The notes under the pieces are model-generated. The model had not been told where the DNA came from, did no database searches, and saw only the letters and a list, made by a program, of their open reading frames with translations. 16,954 nucleotides of DNA from contig JANLFM010000005.1 of the NCBI GenBank assembly GCA_024655865.1, positions 74,143 through 91,096 of the forward strand. The letters run 5' to 3'. The stretch is from Caldisericota bacterium. Lineage in GTDB: Bacteria; Caldisericota; JANLFM01. The stretch's first letter is position 1. Every line of letters begins with the position of its first letter. Shown one piece after another: positions 1 through 7,677 of the stretch. The position numbers and the translations under genes were made by a program.

Positions 1-819
1 GCTGGCCAGGAATAGGAAGGAAAGGAAAAAGTAGAGGAGTATGCTTCCATTAAAGGGAACGTGAAACCAAAAAACGGCCACGGCCAAAACCAGCGTGGAG
101 ATCCCGAAAGCGATCGCCATATAAGGGATGATTTTCCCCAGCATAAGCTCCACCGGTTTCAAGGGAGTAACAATCAGGGTTTCAATGGTTCCCCGTTCCT
201 TCTCCTTCACAATGGCAAAGGCGGTAAGGTTAATGCTCATCGTCTGGAGTATTACCCCCACTAAACCAGGAATATTGAAGTTGAGGCTTTCCAGGCTGGG
301 ATTATACCAGACCCTGGATTCCAAATTGACGGGAACAAACTTGATTTCCGTCCCCAAACGACTGGCCATTTGCGCGGAGAGCTGCACGTTAAAATCCTGA
401 ACTATGGCCTGCGCCGAGAAAAGCGCTGTCTGTGCCATAGTAGGGTTTGAGCCATCAATTAAAACCTGTACTTCGGCCTTCTGCCCTCGGGAAAGGTAGT
501 AGCTGAACTTATTGGGAATCACGAGACCGCATTTCGCTTTTCCGGAATCTATGAGCTGACTGAGCTCTTCCAGATTCGAGACTTTATAGGTTAAGTCAAA
601 ATATCCTGATTGAAAGAAGTGCTGACTTAGATTGAAGCTTTCGTTAGTTTCATCCAAATCCAGTAAAACAGTGGATATGTGCTTTACGTCGGAGGAAACC
701 GCATAACCAAAAAGAAAGAGAAGGAGAACGGGAAGAACGATGATCACGGAAAGGGAAATTGGATCACGAAGAATGTGTACAAACTCCTTTTTCATAATTG
801 CCTGTATTCGCTTTCTCAT
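1..819 (-). CDS. ABC-2 type exporter permease (YhhJ/YbhS-like), 3' end outside window
   Basis: Inner-membrane permease subunit of an ABC-2 efflux pump. It has an ATG at 819 and 273 codons open to the left edge, so the C-terminal part is missing (family members are usually about 370 residues). Visible in order: a basic N-terminus ending in KKEFVHILRDP, TM1 at about residues 22-42, a large extracytoplasmic loop at about 43-180, TM2 at about 185-204, the family hallmark EKERGTIETLIVTPL at 206-220, then two further hydrophobic segments at about 231-251 and 259-273. The start ATG overlaps the TGA of the preceding ATPase gene as ATGA, with a GGAGG about 10 bases upstream, so translation is coupled. 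It is the fifth gene of the TetR-adaptor-ATPase-ATPase-permease operon. A second permease often follows in such operons and would lie outside the window. Family assignment is firm; the exported substrate is unknown. Confidence 0.93.
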   Translation of the reverse strand, partial: MRKRIQAIMKKEFVHILRDPISLSVIIVLPVLLLFLFGYAVSSDVKHISTVLLDLDETNESFNLSQHFFQSGYFDLTYKVSNLEELSQLIDSGKAKCGLVIPNKFSYYLSRGQKAEVQVLIDGSNPTMAQTALFSAQAIVQDFNVQLSAQMASRLGTEIKFVPVNLESRVWYNPSLESLNFNIPGLVGVILQTMSINLTAFAIVKEKERGTIETLIVTPLKPVELMLGKIIPYMAIAFGISTLVLAVAVFWFHVPFNGSILLYFFLSFLFLAS

Positions 820-1721
820 GTGGCGTTTCCCTCCAGATGAACGAGTCTTACGTAGCAATCTTCAAGCGAGAAGTTCGTTTCTTGAATCCGTGCGTCACGA
901 TCTCGAGTCATAGCGATCAGCTTCGCTGCCCCTTCCTGGTCCTGGACGATCACTCTCAGGATATTCCCAAAAAGATAGGCATCTTGAACAAAAGGGCTTA
1001 CAGAGAGCTCACTCAGAAAAGAAACGGGATCAGGAAGGATCACGTTAAAGACCTTCCCCTGTGGTACCGCTTTAATTTCCCGGGGAGTCCCCACTGCCAG
1101 AACCCTCCCTAAATGCATAAAGGCAATCATCTGGCATCTTTCCGCTTCGTCCAAAAGGTGGGTGGTAATCAGGATCGTGCATTTCTGTTTTAAAATAGAG
1201 AGCTCCTCCCAGAAATCCTTACGGCTTGCAGGATCCATACCACTCGTGGGTTCATCTAAAAAAAGAATCCTTGGCTCATGCATCACCGCGCACGCTAAAG
1301 CCACCCATTGTTTTTTTCCTGGGGGCAATTCCCGAATGCGCCGGTTTCGGAATCGAGAGAGCTCATACCGGGAAAGGATCTCCTCTCTCTTTGCTTTAGA
1401 CTCCACCCCATAAATTTGGGCATAAAATTCCAGGTTTTCCTCCACGGTAAGATCCTCATACAGCGAGCAGAATTGGGAGGTATATCCAACGAATCCCCTG
1501 ATCCTTTCTGCCTGATAGAAGCTATCCAGACCCATTACCAAAGCCTTGCCTGAAGTAGGAGGAAGAATTCCACAGAGAATTCTAATTGCTGTAGTCTTTC
1601 CGCTTCCATTTGGGCCCAGAAGGCCAAAAATCACCCCTTCAGGGATGGAAAGGGAAGCGATGTTCACTGCGGTAAGGTCGGCGAATTTCTTAGTTAAGTT
1701 CTGGATTTCAATTATTTCCAT
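816..1721 (-). CDS. ABC exporter ATP-binding protein, second NBD with degenerate signature motif
   Basis: Cytoplasmic ATPase, 301 residues, of the ABC-2 efflux pump. Walker A is GPNGSGKTT (36-44), Q-loop Gln is Q83, Walker B with catalytic Glu is ILFLDE (152-157), D-loop SGMDP, and the switch His is H188 in TTHLLDEAE. The signature that should read LSGGQ is instead LPPGK (132-136), which should not contact ATP normally. The partner ATPase next door keeps its signature but lacks the switch His. The pair corresponds to the two halves of the fused E. coli YbhF/RbbA-type protein, here encoded separately. The ATG at 1721 overlaps the upstream ATPase gene by 14 bases and has an AGGA 8 bases ahead. 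Residues after about 215 form the usual regulatory tail of ABC-2 ATPases. Confident about family and motifs; substrate unknown. Confidence 0.95.
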   Translation of the reverse strand: MEIIEIQNLTKKFADLTAVNIASLSIPEGVIFGLLGPNGSGKTTAIRILCGILPPTSGKALVMGLDSFYQAERIRGFVGYTSQFCSLYEDLTVEENLEFYAQIYGVESKAKREEILSRYELSRFRNRRIRELPPGKKQWVALACAVMHEPRILFLDEPTSGMDPASRKDFWEELSILKQKCTILITTHLLDEAERCQMIAFMHLGRVLAVGTPREIKAVPQGKVFNVILPDPVSFLSELSVSPFVQDAYLFGNILRVIVQDQEGAAKLIAMTRDRDARIQETNFSLEDCYVRLVHLEGNAT

Positions 1722-2652
1722 AGTTCTTTTCCTGAAGAATCTGAATAAAAACGTCGTTCAAATCTGGATCAGTGATTTCCAGTTCGGCCAGGGGGATGGC
1801 ATTTTTCATAAGGATTTTAGAAATTTTCCTCTTTCTTTCTGAAACATCCCCAGAAATGATGCGCAGTTCACTGCCATAATTGATGATCTTCAGATCCGGC
1901 CAGACTTTAAGTAACGCCTCCTTGGCTTCGAGGAGATGATCGGATTTGAGCCGGATTATCTTTTCCTTAAAGGAAGTTTTAAACTTCTCGGGCGTATTGC
2001 AGGCAATAATTCTCCCGGTGTGCATGAAAGCTACCCGGTTGGATCTTTCTGCCTCTTCCAGGTAAGGAGTAGCCAGAAAAATAGTGGTGCCTTTGGCCTT
2101 TAAATCAAAGAGTAACTGCCAGAACTCGCGCCTGGAAATAGGGTCCACACCCGTTGTCGGCTCGTCCAGGAAGAGAATGCTGGGAGAGTGCATCAAAGTA
2201 CAGGAAAGCGCCAGTTTCTGCTTCATTCCTCCTGAGAGAGTACCGGCTCGTTTGTTCCGAAAAGGGGCCAGACGAGAGAATTTCAAAACTTCGTCCTCCC
2301 TTTTTTGGGCCTCCTCGAGAGGGATGGAAAAAATGTGGGCATAAAAGTTGAGGTTTTCTTCTACAGTAAGGTCCTCGTATAGGGAAAATTTCTGGGGCAT
2401 GTATCCAACCAGGCGGCGAATTTCCTCAGGCTCTTTGCGTATATCAAAGCCCAATACCCTGGCACTTCCCGAGTCGGGAGCGAGGATCGTGCAAAGCAGG
2501 CGAATGAAGGTGCTCTTTCCAGCGCCATCCGGGCCAACGAGGGAAAAGATCTCCCCTTTGCTGACATTGAGGCTTACCTCGTTTACGGCTATGATGCCCG
2601 AAAATTCCTTGAATAAATTTTGTGCTTCAATCACTATTTGGGAGGTAGACAT
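1708..2652 (-). CDS. ABC exporter ATP-binding protein, first NBD with switch His replaced by Pro
   Basis: Cytoplasmic ATPase, 314 residues, partner of the following ATPase. Walker A is GPDGAGKST (40-48), Q-loop Gln is Q87, the signature is a canonical LSGGM (139-143), Walker B is ILFLDE (159-164) and the D-loop is TGVDP. The switch-region His is absent: the sequence is LATPYLEEAE with Pro at 196. As I recall, Pro or Ala there is frequent in the first nucleotide-binding half of YbhF-like proteins, so this is probably functional asymmetry rather than decay. The tail at 225-314 resembles the C-terminal domain of ABC-2 ATPases. The gene overlaps the 3' end of the adaptor gene by 26 bases. Its ATG has only a weak AGG about a dozen bases upstream, suggesting it depends on ribosomes finishing the adaptor. 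Drug- or lipid-type efflux is the usual role; the substrate is not visible here. Confidence 0.95.
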   Translation of the reverse strand: MSTSQIVIEAQNLFKEFSGIIAVNEVSLNVSKGEIFSLVGPDGAGKSTFIRLLCTILAPDSGSARVLGFDIRKEPEEIRRLVGYMPQKFSLYEDLTVEENLNFYAHIFSIPLEEAQKREDEVLKFSRLAPFRNKRAGTLSGGMKQKLALSCTLMHSPSILFLDEPTTGVDPISRREFWQLLFDLKAKGTTIFLATPYLEEAERSNRVAFMHTGRIIACNTPEKFKTSFKEKIIRLKSDHLLEAKEALLKVWPDLKIINYGSELRIISGDVSERKRKISKILMKNAIPLAELEITDPDLNDVFIQILQEKNYGNN

Positions 2653-4399
2653 CAGCAGGAATACCTATCTTAAGGAGATGCTCCGGGTCGCTGATTAGCA
2701 CCTTTACCGCAAAAGTCAAGAACGTGCGCTGTTCAATGGTCTGAACGTTTTTGGGAGTAAACTGTGCCTTGGGACTGATGTAAACGACTTTACCGGCGAA
2801 TTCTTTTTCGGGATAGGCATCGACTTTGACCTTAACCTCTTGATTCAAGTGTACTTTTCCTACTTCGGTCTCGCTAAGGTAGATTTTTACGTAGAGATTA
2901 TCGAGATCCGCAAGAGAACAGATGGCACTGCCGGCATTAACCGTATCTCCAGCATTGGCATACTTTTCAAGCACTACGCCAGTAATGGGAGCCTTGATGA
3001 CGCATTTCTGAACCAGCTCCTGGGCTAAATTGAAAGCCGCTTCCGTTTGCGCCACAGTGGCGCGGAGAGAGTCTATATCCTCAGGCAAAGCCCCTTCCTT
3101 AATCTTCCTTAAGCTCTCCTGGGCCTCTTTGAGTTTAGCTCTCAAAGAGTCGCGATCAGCCCTGGCCTTATCCAGTTGGGCCCTTTCCTCTGCCTTGAAT
3201 TCCACAACCTTCTTTGTCTCTTCGAGAACCTTCTGGGCAGTCTCCAGGTTTTCTTTGGCGGAAAGATAGGCTAACTCCAGGGGATCGGCCTGGCCAAGAG
3301 CAATGGTGTAATTCGCCTGAGCGAGGCTCAACGCTTTGGAAGCAGCCTGATAGGCTTGTTGAGCCTCCTGAATGTGAGCCCCGTATCCCTTGGCCACCAG
3401 AGCATCGTAAGTGGCCTGCGCTTGCTCTAAAGCAGCGCAGGCCGCCTCATATTCTGCTTCCGCCTTTTTAAGGAAATAATCCTCGCCTTCAGCTTGAGCC
3501 AATTCCAGTTTTCTTTGAGCTTCCCTGAGCTCGATTTCCGCGAGCTTCACCTGATATTCTGCCTGGTCTATCTGCGCGGGATTGCCAGACCTTTGCGCGT
3601 AATCCCTGAGAGTTTTCGCCTCCTCCAGCTTTATCTCACAAGCATCATAAGCTGCTTGTGCTTGAAGGATATCGGGATTTCCGTTTGAAGTTTGAGCCAT
3701 CCTCAGTTGGGCTTCGCAAGCGGTTTTTCTGGCTTTAGCCTCTTCCAGGGCGGCTTTGGCGGCGATCAATTCCGGGGAGGTGGGAGTAGCCGTAGCAGCT
3801 TTGTAAGCTTGCTCAGCTTTTAAAAAGTTCAATTTGGCCTGCTCCAGCTCTGCTTCTGCCTGAAAGAGAGGCAGGCTCTTGCCCAGCTTTTTCGCTTGCT
3901 CTAACTTTTTCTGCGCATCATCAAAATTAATCACGGCAAGGTCGTACTGGTTCTGAGCCTGGGCAAGCTTCAATTCCCTTGGGGCTTCGAAATCATAGAT
4001 CTCCTGAGCCAGGGAGTAGGCTTGCTCCGCACCATCCAGTAGGGCCTGAACATATTCCAGATTGGCCTCGGCAATGGCAATTTCTTCCGTGGTAGCTCCA
4101 TTTTCCGCCTTCTTTAACTGCGCTTGGGCCTGGTACATTGCTTGTTTGGCCTGCTCCATCTTCCAGATCAAGGTAACATCTTCAATCGAGCAAAGGGCCT
4201 GGCCGCTTTGCACCTGGTCGCCTTCCTTGAAACTCATGGAGGTAATGCGCCCCGTACTCTCGGAGATCACCCTAACTTCTTCAGCCTCAATGGTCCCCCA
4301 AAAGCACAACTCCTTTGAATTGGAACATGCTGAGATGAAAGGAGTAAGCGCAGTAAGGGTTAAAGTCAGGACAAGAAAGTAAATTACCTTTCCTTTCAT
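2627..4399 (-). CDS. HlyD-family periplasmic adaptor lipoprotein with expanded helical repeats
   Basis: Membrane-fusion adaptor linking the ABC-2 pump to the cell exterior. It has 590 residues, whereas relatives such as YbhG have about 330. Residues 1-24 are a lipoprotein signal with lipobox ISAC and the lipidated Cys at 25. The first half of the biotinyl-lipoyl domain is about 36-76 (VISESTGRITSMSFKEGDQV) and the second half about 466-498 (IKAPITGVVLEKYANAGDTV), followed by a beta-barrel to the end. Between them lies an Ala/Glu/Gln-rich helical region of nearly 390 residues, containing at least seven units of about 33 residues (141-371), each ending in a Gly/Pro turn such as TSNGNP or RSGNP. 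The start at 4399 lies one base after the TetR stop. A GGGGGTGAT ribosome site at the end of tetR serves it. Family is certain; the repeat expansion is the odd feature. Confidence 0.93.
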   Translation of the reverse strand: MKGKVIYFLVLTLTLTALTPFISACSNSKELCFWGTIEAEEVRVISESTGRITSMSFKEGDQVQSGQALCSIEDVTLIWKMEQAKQAMYQAQAQLKKAENGATTEEIAIAEANLEYVQALLDGAEQAYSLAQEIYDFEAPRELKLAQAQNQYDLAVINFDDAQKKLEQAKKLGKSLPLFQAEAELEQAKLNFLKAEQAYKAATATPTSPELIAAKAALEEAKARKTACEAQLRMAQTSNGNPDILQAQAAYDACEIKLEEAKTLRDYAQRSGNPAQIDQAEYQVKLAEIELREAQRKLELAQAEGEDYFLKKAEAEYEAACAALEQAQATYDALVAKGYGAHIQEAQQAYQAASKALSLAQANYTIALGQADPLELAYLSAKENLETAQKVLEETKKVVEFKAEERAQLDKARADRDSLRAKLKEAQESLRKIKEGALPEDIDSLRATVAQTEAAFNLAQELVQKCVIKAPITGVVLEKYANAGDTVNAGSAICSLADLDNLYVKIYLSETEVGKVHLNQEVKVKVDAYPEKEFAGKVVYISPKAQFTPKNVQTIEQRTFLTFAVKVLISDPEHLLKIGIPADVYLPNSD

Positions 4400-4400
4400 G

Positions 4401-4991
4401 CTATATCACCCCCAAAAGGGTACAGTAATTTAATTGAATCTCCCTCATTGTTTTCTCTTCCTCAATCTCTAAATCTCCGGTTAAAAACCCCAAAAACAAG
4501 GAGAGAAGGAAATAAAAAATGATCCTGGCGAGAATTGAAACCGAGGCCTGGCTTTTTTCTCTGGCGATCTTTTGGATGTCCGAGGATAAAGCCGCAATCA
4601 TGTTTCCTTTCCACTTTTCAAAGATCTTCCTTGATTCGGGGTCCATTAAAAGAAAGTTGTGAAAGATCAACCGAAAAAATTCCCTCTTCTCTTTCAGGAT
4701 TTCCAATAGAACACGCGGTACATTTTCCAGGCGCACCCTGGGATTGGGTTCCTTCCTATTCGCTTTAGTGATCCTTTCTTCAATCAGATGCAAAGTGTAG
4801 GAAAAGAGAGAAGAAAAAAGCTCCTTTTTGGTGCGGAAATACAGATAAATCGTTCCCTTGGCCACCGAGGCTCGTTCGGCAATTTCTTCCATCCGGGTTT
4901 CATGAAAACCCTTTTCTGAGAAGACCCCGATAGCTGTTTGAATAATTCTCTCCTTCGTGGTGTTTCCCTTAATGACTAACCGGTCAGTCAT
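4401..4991 (-). CDS. TetR/AcrR family transcriptional repressor of the efflux operon
   Basis: DNA-binding repressor, 196 residues. The N-terminal TetR helix-turn-helix spans about 12-58, with TTKERIIQTAIGVFSEKGF, EEIAERASVAKGTIYLYF and the closing KKELF. The remainder is the divergent all-helical ligand-binding and dimerisation domain (EFFRLIFHNFLL, FLLSLFLGFLTGDLE). It is the first gene of the exporter operon, so it most likely represses itself and the pump until a ligand binds. A 20-bp palindrome covers its own first seven codons, and the presumed -10 box lies six bases before the ATG. I chose the ATG at 4991 because the HTH begins only about a dozen residues later and no other start codon lies before it. 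There is no Shine-Dalgarno sequence. Ligand unknown. Confidence 0.94.
   Translation of the reverse strand: MTDRLVIKGNTTKERIIQTAIGVFSEKGFHETRMEEIAERASVAKGTIYLYFRTKKELFSSLFSYTLHLIEERITKANRKEPNPRVRLENVPRVLLEILKEKREFFRLIFHNFLLMDPESRKIFEKWKGNMIAALSSDIQKIAREKSQASVSILARIIFYFLLSLFLGFLTGDLEIEEEKTMREIQLNYCTLLGVI
4972..4991. promoter_or_regulatory. Probable TetR operator palindrome over the tetR start codon
   Basis: Read on the minus strand, ATGACTGACCGGTTAGTCAT is an inverted repeat with 9 of 10 base pairs matching, centred between 4981 and 4982. It starts exactly at the A of the tetR ATG and ends in codon 7. TGACTGAC-type half-sites are typical of TetR/AcrR operators. Placed at the expected transcription start, a bound repressor would block initiation or early elongation. 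The site lies upstream of the divergent polX promoter, so an effect there is possible but less direct. The symmetry is seen; the function is inferred. Confidence 0.75.
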
Positions 4992-4997
4992 ATTGTA

Positions 4998-5003
4998 ATT
5001 ATA
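4998..5003 (-). promoter_or_regulatory. -10 box of the TetR-efflux operon, leaderless arrangement
   Basis: TATAAT on the minus strand ends six bases before the tetR ATG, so transcription should begin at or next to the start codon. No -35 at 16-18 bases is convincing. A perfect TTGACA (5016-5011) is only 7 bases upstream of this box, too close to pair with it. Confidence 0.55.
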
Positions 5004-5018
5004 TAGCCCCTGTCAAGT

Positions 5019-5024
5019 TATAAT
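5019..5024 (+). promoter_or_regulatory. -10 box of polX, leaderless arrangement
   Basis: A perfect TATAAT ends eight bases before the polX ATG at 5033. There is no Shine-Dalgarno sequence in the bases between or just upstream, so the message probably starts within a few bases of the ATG. No good -35 is visible; a TTGTAA is 20 bases upstream. Confidence 0.6.
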
Positions 5025-5032
5025 TAAGTGAA

Positions 5033-6766
5033 ATGAAAAATCAGGAGGTTGCCCTTTTACTGAATAAAATTTCAGCGCTTCTTGAGCTGAAAGGTGAAAA
5101 CCGCTTCAAGGTTATCGCCTATGCCGAGGCTGCACGGCGCATTGAAAACCTTCCTACTCCCATCGAAAATCTTTATCGTGAAGGAAAGCTCAGCGAGATT
5201 CCCGGTGTTGGGCAAAGCATCGCGGAAAAAATCAAGGAATACTTGGAAACAGGAAAGTCTTCCTACCTGGAGGAGCTCGGCAAGGAAATTCCCGAGGAGC
5301 TGATAGAGCTGGAGCAAGTTCCTGGAGTAGGACCTAAAGTGGCCCTGCTTCTCTACAAGGAGCTGGGGGTAAGAACCCTCGATGATCTGGAAAAGGCCCT
5401 TTCCGCACACAAGGTAAGAAATTTACCCCGTCTAGGTCCAAAATCCGAGGAAAACATTTTAAGGGGTTTGGAAACAATAAAAAGGAGGTCTTCCAGGATT
5501 CCTCTCGGGTTAGCACTCCCAGTAGCTGAAGAGTTAGTCCTTTACCTCAAGCAATTCCCCTTTGTAGAGAGGGTAGATGCCTGCGGTAGCCTGAGAAGAA
5601 TGAAGGAAACCATTGGGGATCTCGACGTTCTCGTTGCCTCTAACGATGAGGAAAAGGCAATGCAGGCTTTTACCAGGTGGCCTGAAGTTCAGGAGGTCCT
5701 CGCTTTTGGATCTACTAAATCCTCAGTTTTGACGAAAAGCGCCTTGCAGATCGATTTAAGGGTGGTGAGGCCGGAGTCTTATGGCGCTGCCCTCCAGTAC
5801 TTCACGGGGTCCCAAGCCCACAACATCAAACTCAGGGAAATTGCTATTCGTAAGGGTTTTAAGCTCAACGAGTACGGGGTTTTCAGGATCGAGGATGATA
5901 AAAAAATTGCCGGAGCAACTGAGGAAGAAGTTTATGCCGCCCTGGACCTTCCCTGGATTCCTCCGGAGTTGAGGGAAGACCAAGGCGAAATAGAAAAGGC
6001 AAAATTGGGGGAACTGCCACATCTGGTAGAGCTCAAAGATATTAAGGGGGATCTCCACGTACATACCGATTGGAGCGATGGCACTTCCACAATCGAGGGA
6101 ATGGTTCGGGGTGCTAAAAAGCGGGGGTATGAATACCTGGCGATCTGCGATCATGCACAGTCCCTTGGGGTTGCTGGAGGGCTAACCTGGGAGAAGTTCC
6201 AGGAGCAGAAGCTAAAAATAGAGGAAGTTTCCCAAAAAGAAAACTTCCCCATCCTTTGGGGGCTGGAGGCCAATATTCTGGCAGATGGGGATCTCGATTT
6301 TCCAGAAGAGATCTTAAGGGAATTTCAGATTGTAGTAGCTGGAGTGCACTCCGCCTTCAGACAGACCAGGGGAAAAATGACGGAGCGCATCGTACATGCA
6401 CTCAAATCCGGGGTGATTCACATCCTCAGTCACCCCACCGGCAGGTTAATCGGAAAGCGGGATCCCTACGAGGTGGAGGTGGAAAAAATTCTAGAGGTAG
6501 CCAGAGAGAGCAATACGGCCATGGAGATCAATTCCTCGCCAGAAAGGCTGGACCTGAAGGATCGGGATTGCCGAAAGGCGAAGGAAGAGTACGGGTTAAA
6601 AATGGTAATTAATACTGACGCTCATTCTGAAGAAAATCTGGATTTGATGAAATATGGTGTTGCCGTAGCGCGAAGAGGTTGGCTGGAACCCGGGGATGTT
6701 TTAAACACCTATCCCTGGAAACAATTATTAGAATGGCTTAAAGGAAAAAGGGAGAGGATGCCCTAA
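5033..6766 (+). CDS. polX: DNA polymerase X with PHP 3'-5' exonuclease domain
   Basis: Family X repair polymerase, 577 residues, the usual size for bacterial PolX. It fills short gaps in DNA, and its PHP domain gives metal-dependent 3'-5' exonuclease and AP-site processing in characterised relatives. The N-terminal 8-kDa and helix-hairpin-helix region spans about 1-150, with IPGVGQSIAEKI (56-67) and VPGVGPKVALLL (96-107). The nucleotidyltransferase palm has GSLRR (185-189), the metal pair D196/D198 in GDLDVL and the third Asp in QIDLRVV (D241). The C-terminal PHP domain (about 337-570) keeps all expected ligands: H342, H344, D349, D373-H374, E412, H439, H467, D529 and H531. Both activities therefore look intact. 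It is divergent from tetR across 41 bases, and its stop overlaps the convergent hslO gene by four bases. Confidence 0.97.
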   Translation: MKNQEVALLLNKISALLELKGENRFKVIAYAEAARRIENLPTPIENLYREGKLSEIPGVGQSIAEKIKEYLETGKSSYLEELGKEIPEELIELEQVPGVGPKVALLLYKELGVRTLDDLEKALSAHKVRNLPRLGPKSEENILRGLETIKRRSSRIPLGLALPVAEELVLYLKQFPFVERVDACGSLRRMKETIGDLDVLVASNDEEKAMQAFTRWPEVQEVLAFGSTKSSVLTKSALQIDLRVVRPESYGAALQYFTGSQAHNIKLREIAIRKGFKLNEYGVFRIEDDKKIAGATEEEVYAALDLPWIPPELREDQGEIEKAKLGELPHLVELKDIKGDLHVHTDWSDGTSTIEGMVRGAKKRGYEYLAICDHAQSLGVAGGLTWEKFQEQKLKIEEVSQKENFPILWGLEANILADGDLDFPEEILREFQIVVAGVHSAFRQTRGKMTERIVHALKSGVIHILSHPTGRLIGKRDPYEVEVEKILEVARESNTAMEINSSPERLDLKDRDCRKAKEEYGLKMVINTDAHSEENLDLMKYGVAVARRGWLEPGDVLNTYPWKQLLEWLKGKRERMP

Positions 6767-7677
6767 GAACGCCTGTCAATTTTGGCAATTATCTCCAGGA
6801 TATCCTCTTCAGTGAATAAATACTCGGCATTACAAAATTGGCAGCGCACCGAAGCGCTTTTTTCGCTTTTCAACAGATCCTTTAATTGCTCTGTACCTAA
6901 AAGCGCTAAGGCTCTTCTTGCGCGGTACCGAGAACAATGACAATAAAACTTCAAGCCATTTTCCTGAGTAATTTGAGAGGGAAGTTCCCCGGCGATGGTA
7001 TGGAAAATTTCCTCTGGAGTTTTTCCTTGAAGGATCATGGATGAAGGGGGGTGCATCCCTTCGATTTGATCTTCAACCGTGCTCAAAATCTCCTCTGGCG
7101 TTCCAGGTGTTGCCTGGACAATATATCCTCCTGCTGCGGCAACAGTGCCTTCCTTGCTAACAAAAACTCCGCAACCTACAACGGAAGGGATCTGCTCGCT
7201 CTGAAGAAAATAATAAGCAAGATCCGAAGCTAACCCTCCGGTTACTATGTTCACCGTGCCCACATAAGGGTCCCTGAGGCCTAAATCCTTCACAACATAC
7301 AGAAATCCTTTGCCAATGGCCCTTGGGACGTCAAATTTTCCTTCCGGGGTTAGCCAGGTGTCGAGTTGAGTCTCCCTGATGTACCCTCTTACCCTGCCTA
7401 ACCAGTCGCACTGCGCAAAGACCCCGCGAGCCGGGCCATCGGAAACCACCTGGAGGTTGACAGACTGGTTTTCTTTCAAAAGACCCCCCATTAAGGCTGA
7501 CAATGTAAGCAGCCTGCCCAGAACGCAGGTAGAGAGGGGTGAAAGATCGTGCTTTTTCCGCGCCGTTTCCACCAAATTTGTTGTCCGGCATGTGAGCACG
7601 GAAATAGAGTTCCGAATCAGGCCTTTAACTAAGTAATCCACGCCAGGTAGCCGTTCAATGCCCGGGAAGGAGCACAT
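6763..7677 (-). CDS. hslO: Hsp33 redox-regulated chaperone
   Basis: Cytoplasmic holdase switched on by oxidative unfolding. About 304 residues from the chosen start; Hsp33 is normally near 290. The N-terminal chaperone core starts at DYLVKGLIRNSISVLTCRTTNLVE. The C-terminal zinc redox switch is complete, with a CxC motif (YCHCS) and a CxxC motif (CQFC) 30-odd residues later. I place the start at the ATG at 7677 because a GGAGGGG lies seven bases upstream. The frame stays open to an ATG at 7701, and a GTG at 7641 would give the most family-like N-terminus but lacks a ribosome site. It is the last gene of a three-gene operon after the HAD phosphatase and overlaps its end by 23 bases. The 3' end overlaps polX tail to tail by four bases. 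Confidence 0.95.
   Translation of the reverse strand: MCSFPGIERLPGVDYLVKGLIRNSISVLTCRTTNLVETARKKHDLSPLSTCVLGRLLTLSALMGGLLKENQSVNLQVVSDGPARGVFAQCDWLGRVRGYIRETQLDTWLTPEGKFDVPRAIGKGFLYVVKDLGLRDPYVGTVNIVTGGLASDLAYYFLQSEQIPSVVGCGVFVSKEGTVAAAGGYIVQATPGTPEEILSTVEDQIEGMHPPSSMILQGKTPEEIFHTIAGELPSQITQENGLKFYCHCSRYRARRALALLGTEQLKDLLKSEKSASVRCQFCNAEYLFTEEDILEIIAKIDRRS

Noticed and set aside
798-1112. 104-aa plus-strand open frame opposite the second ATPase
   Set aside because: Shadow of the ABC ATPase frame; low-complexity reverse-strand reading with no motif.
3287-3979. Reading the adaptor repeats as TPR units
   Set aside because: The period near 34 fits, but there is no mid-unit turn or TPR consensus Gly/Tyr/Pro pattern; each unit looks like one long helix ending in a turn.
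4062-4382. 106-aa plus-strand open frame opposite the adaptor gene
   Set aside because: Ala/Ser-rich reverse image of the adaptor coiled coil; no ribosome site or independent support.
5011-5016. Perfect TTGACA (minus strand) in the tetR-polX gap as a -35 for tetR
   Set aside because: Only 7 bases from TATAAT; at 17 bases it would pair with ATATGA over the start codon. Possible but not convincing, so only the -10 box is listed.
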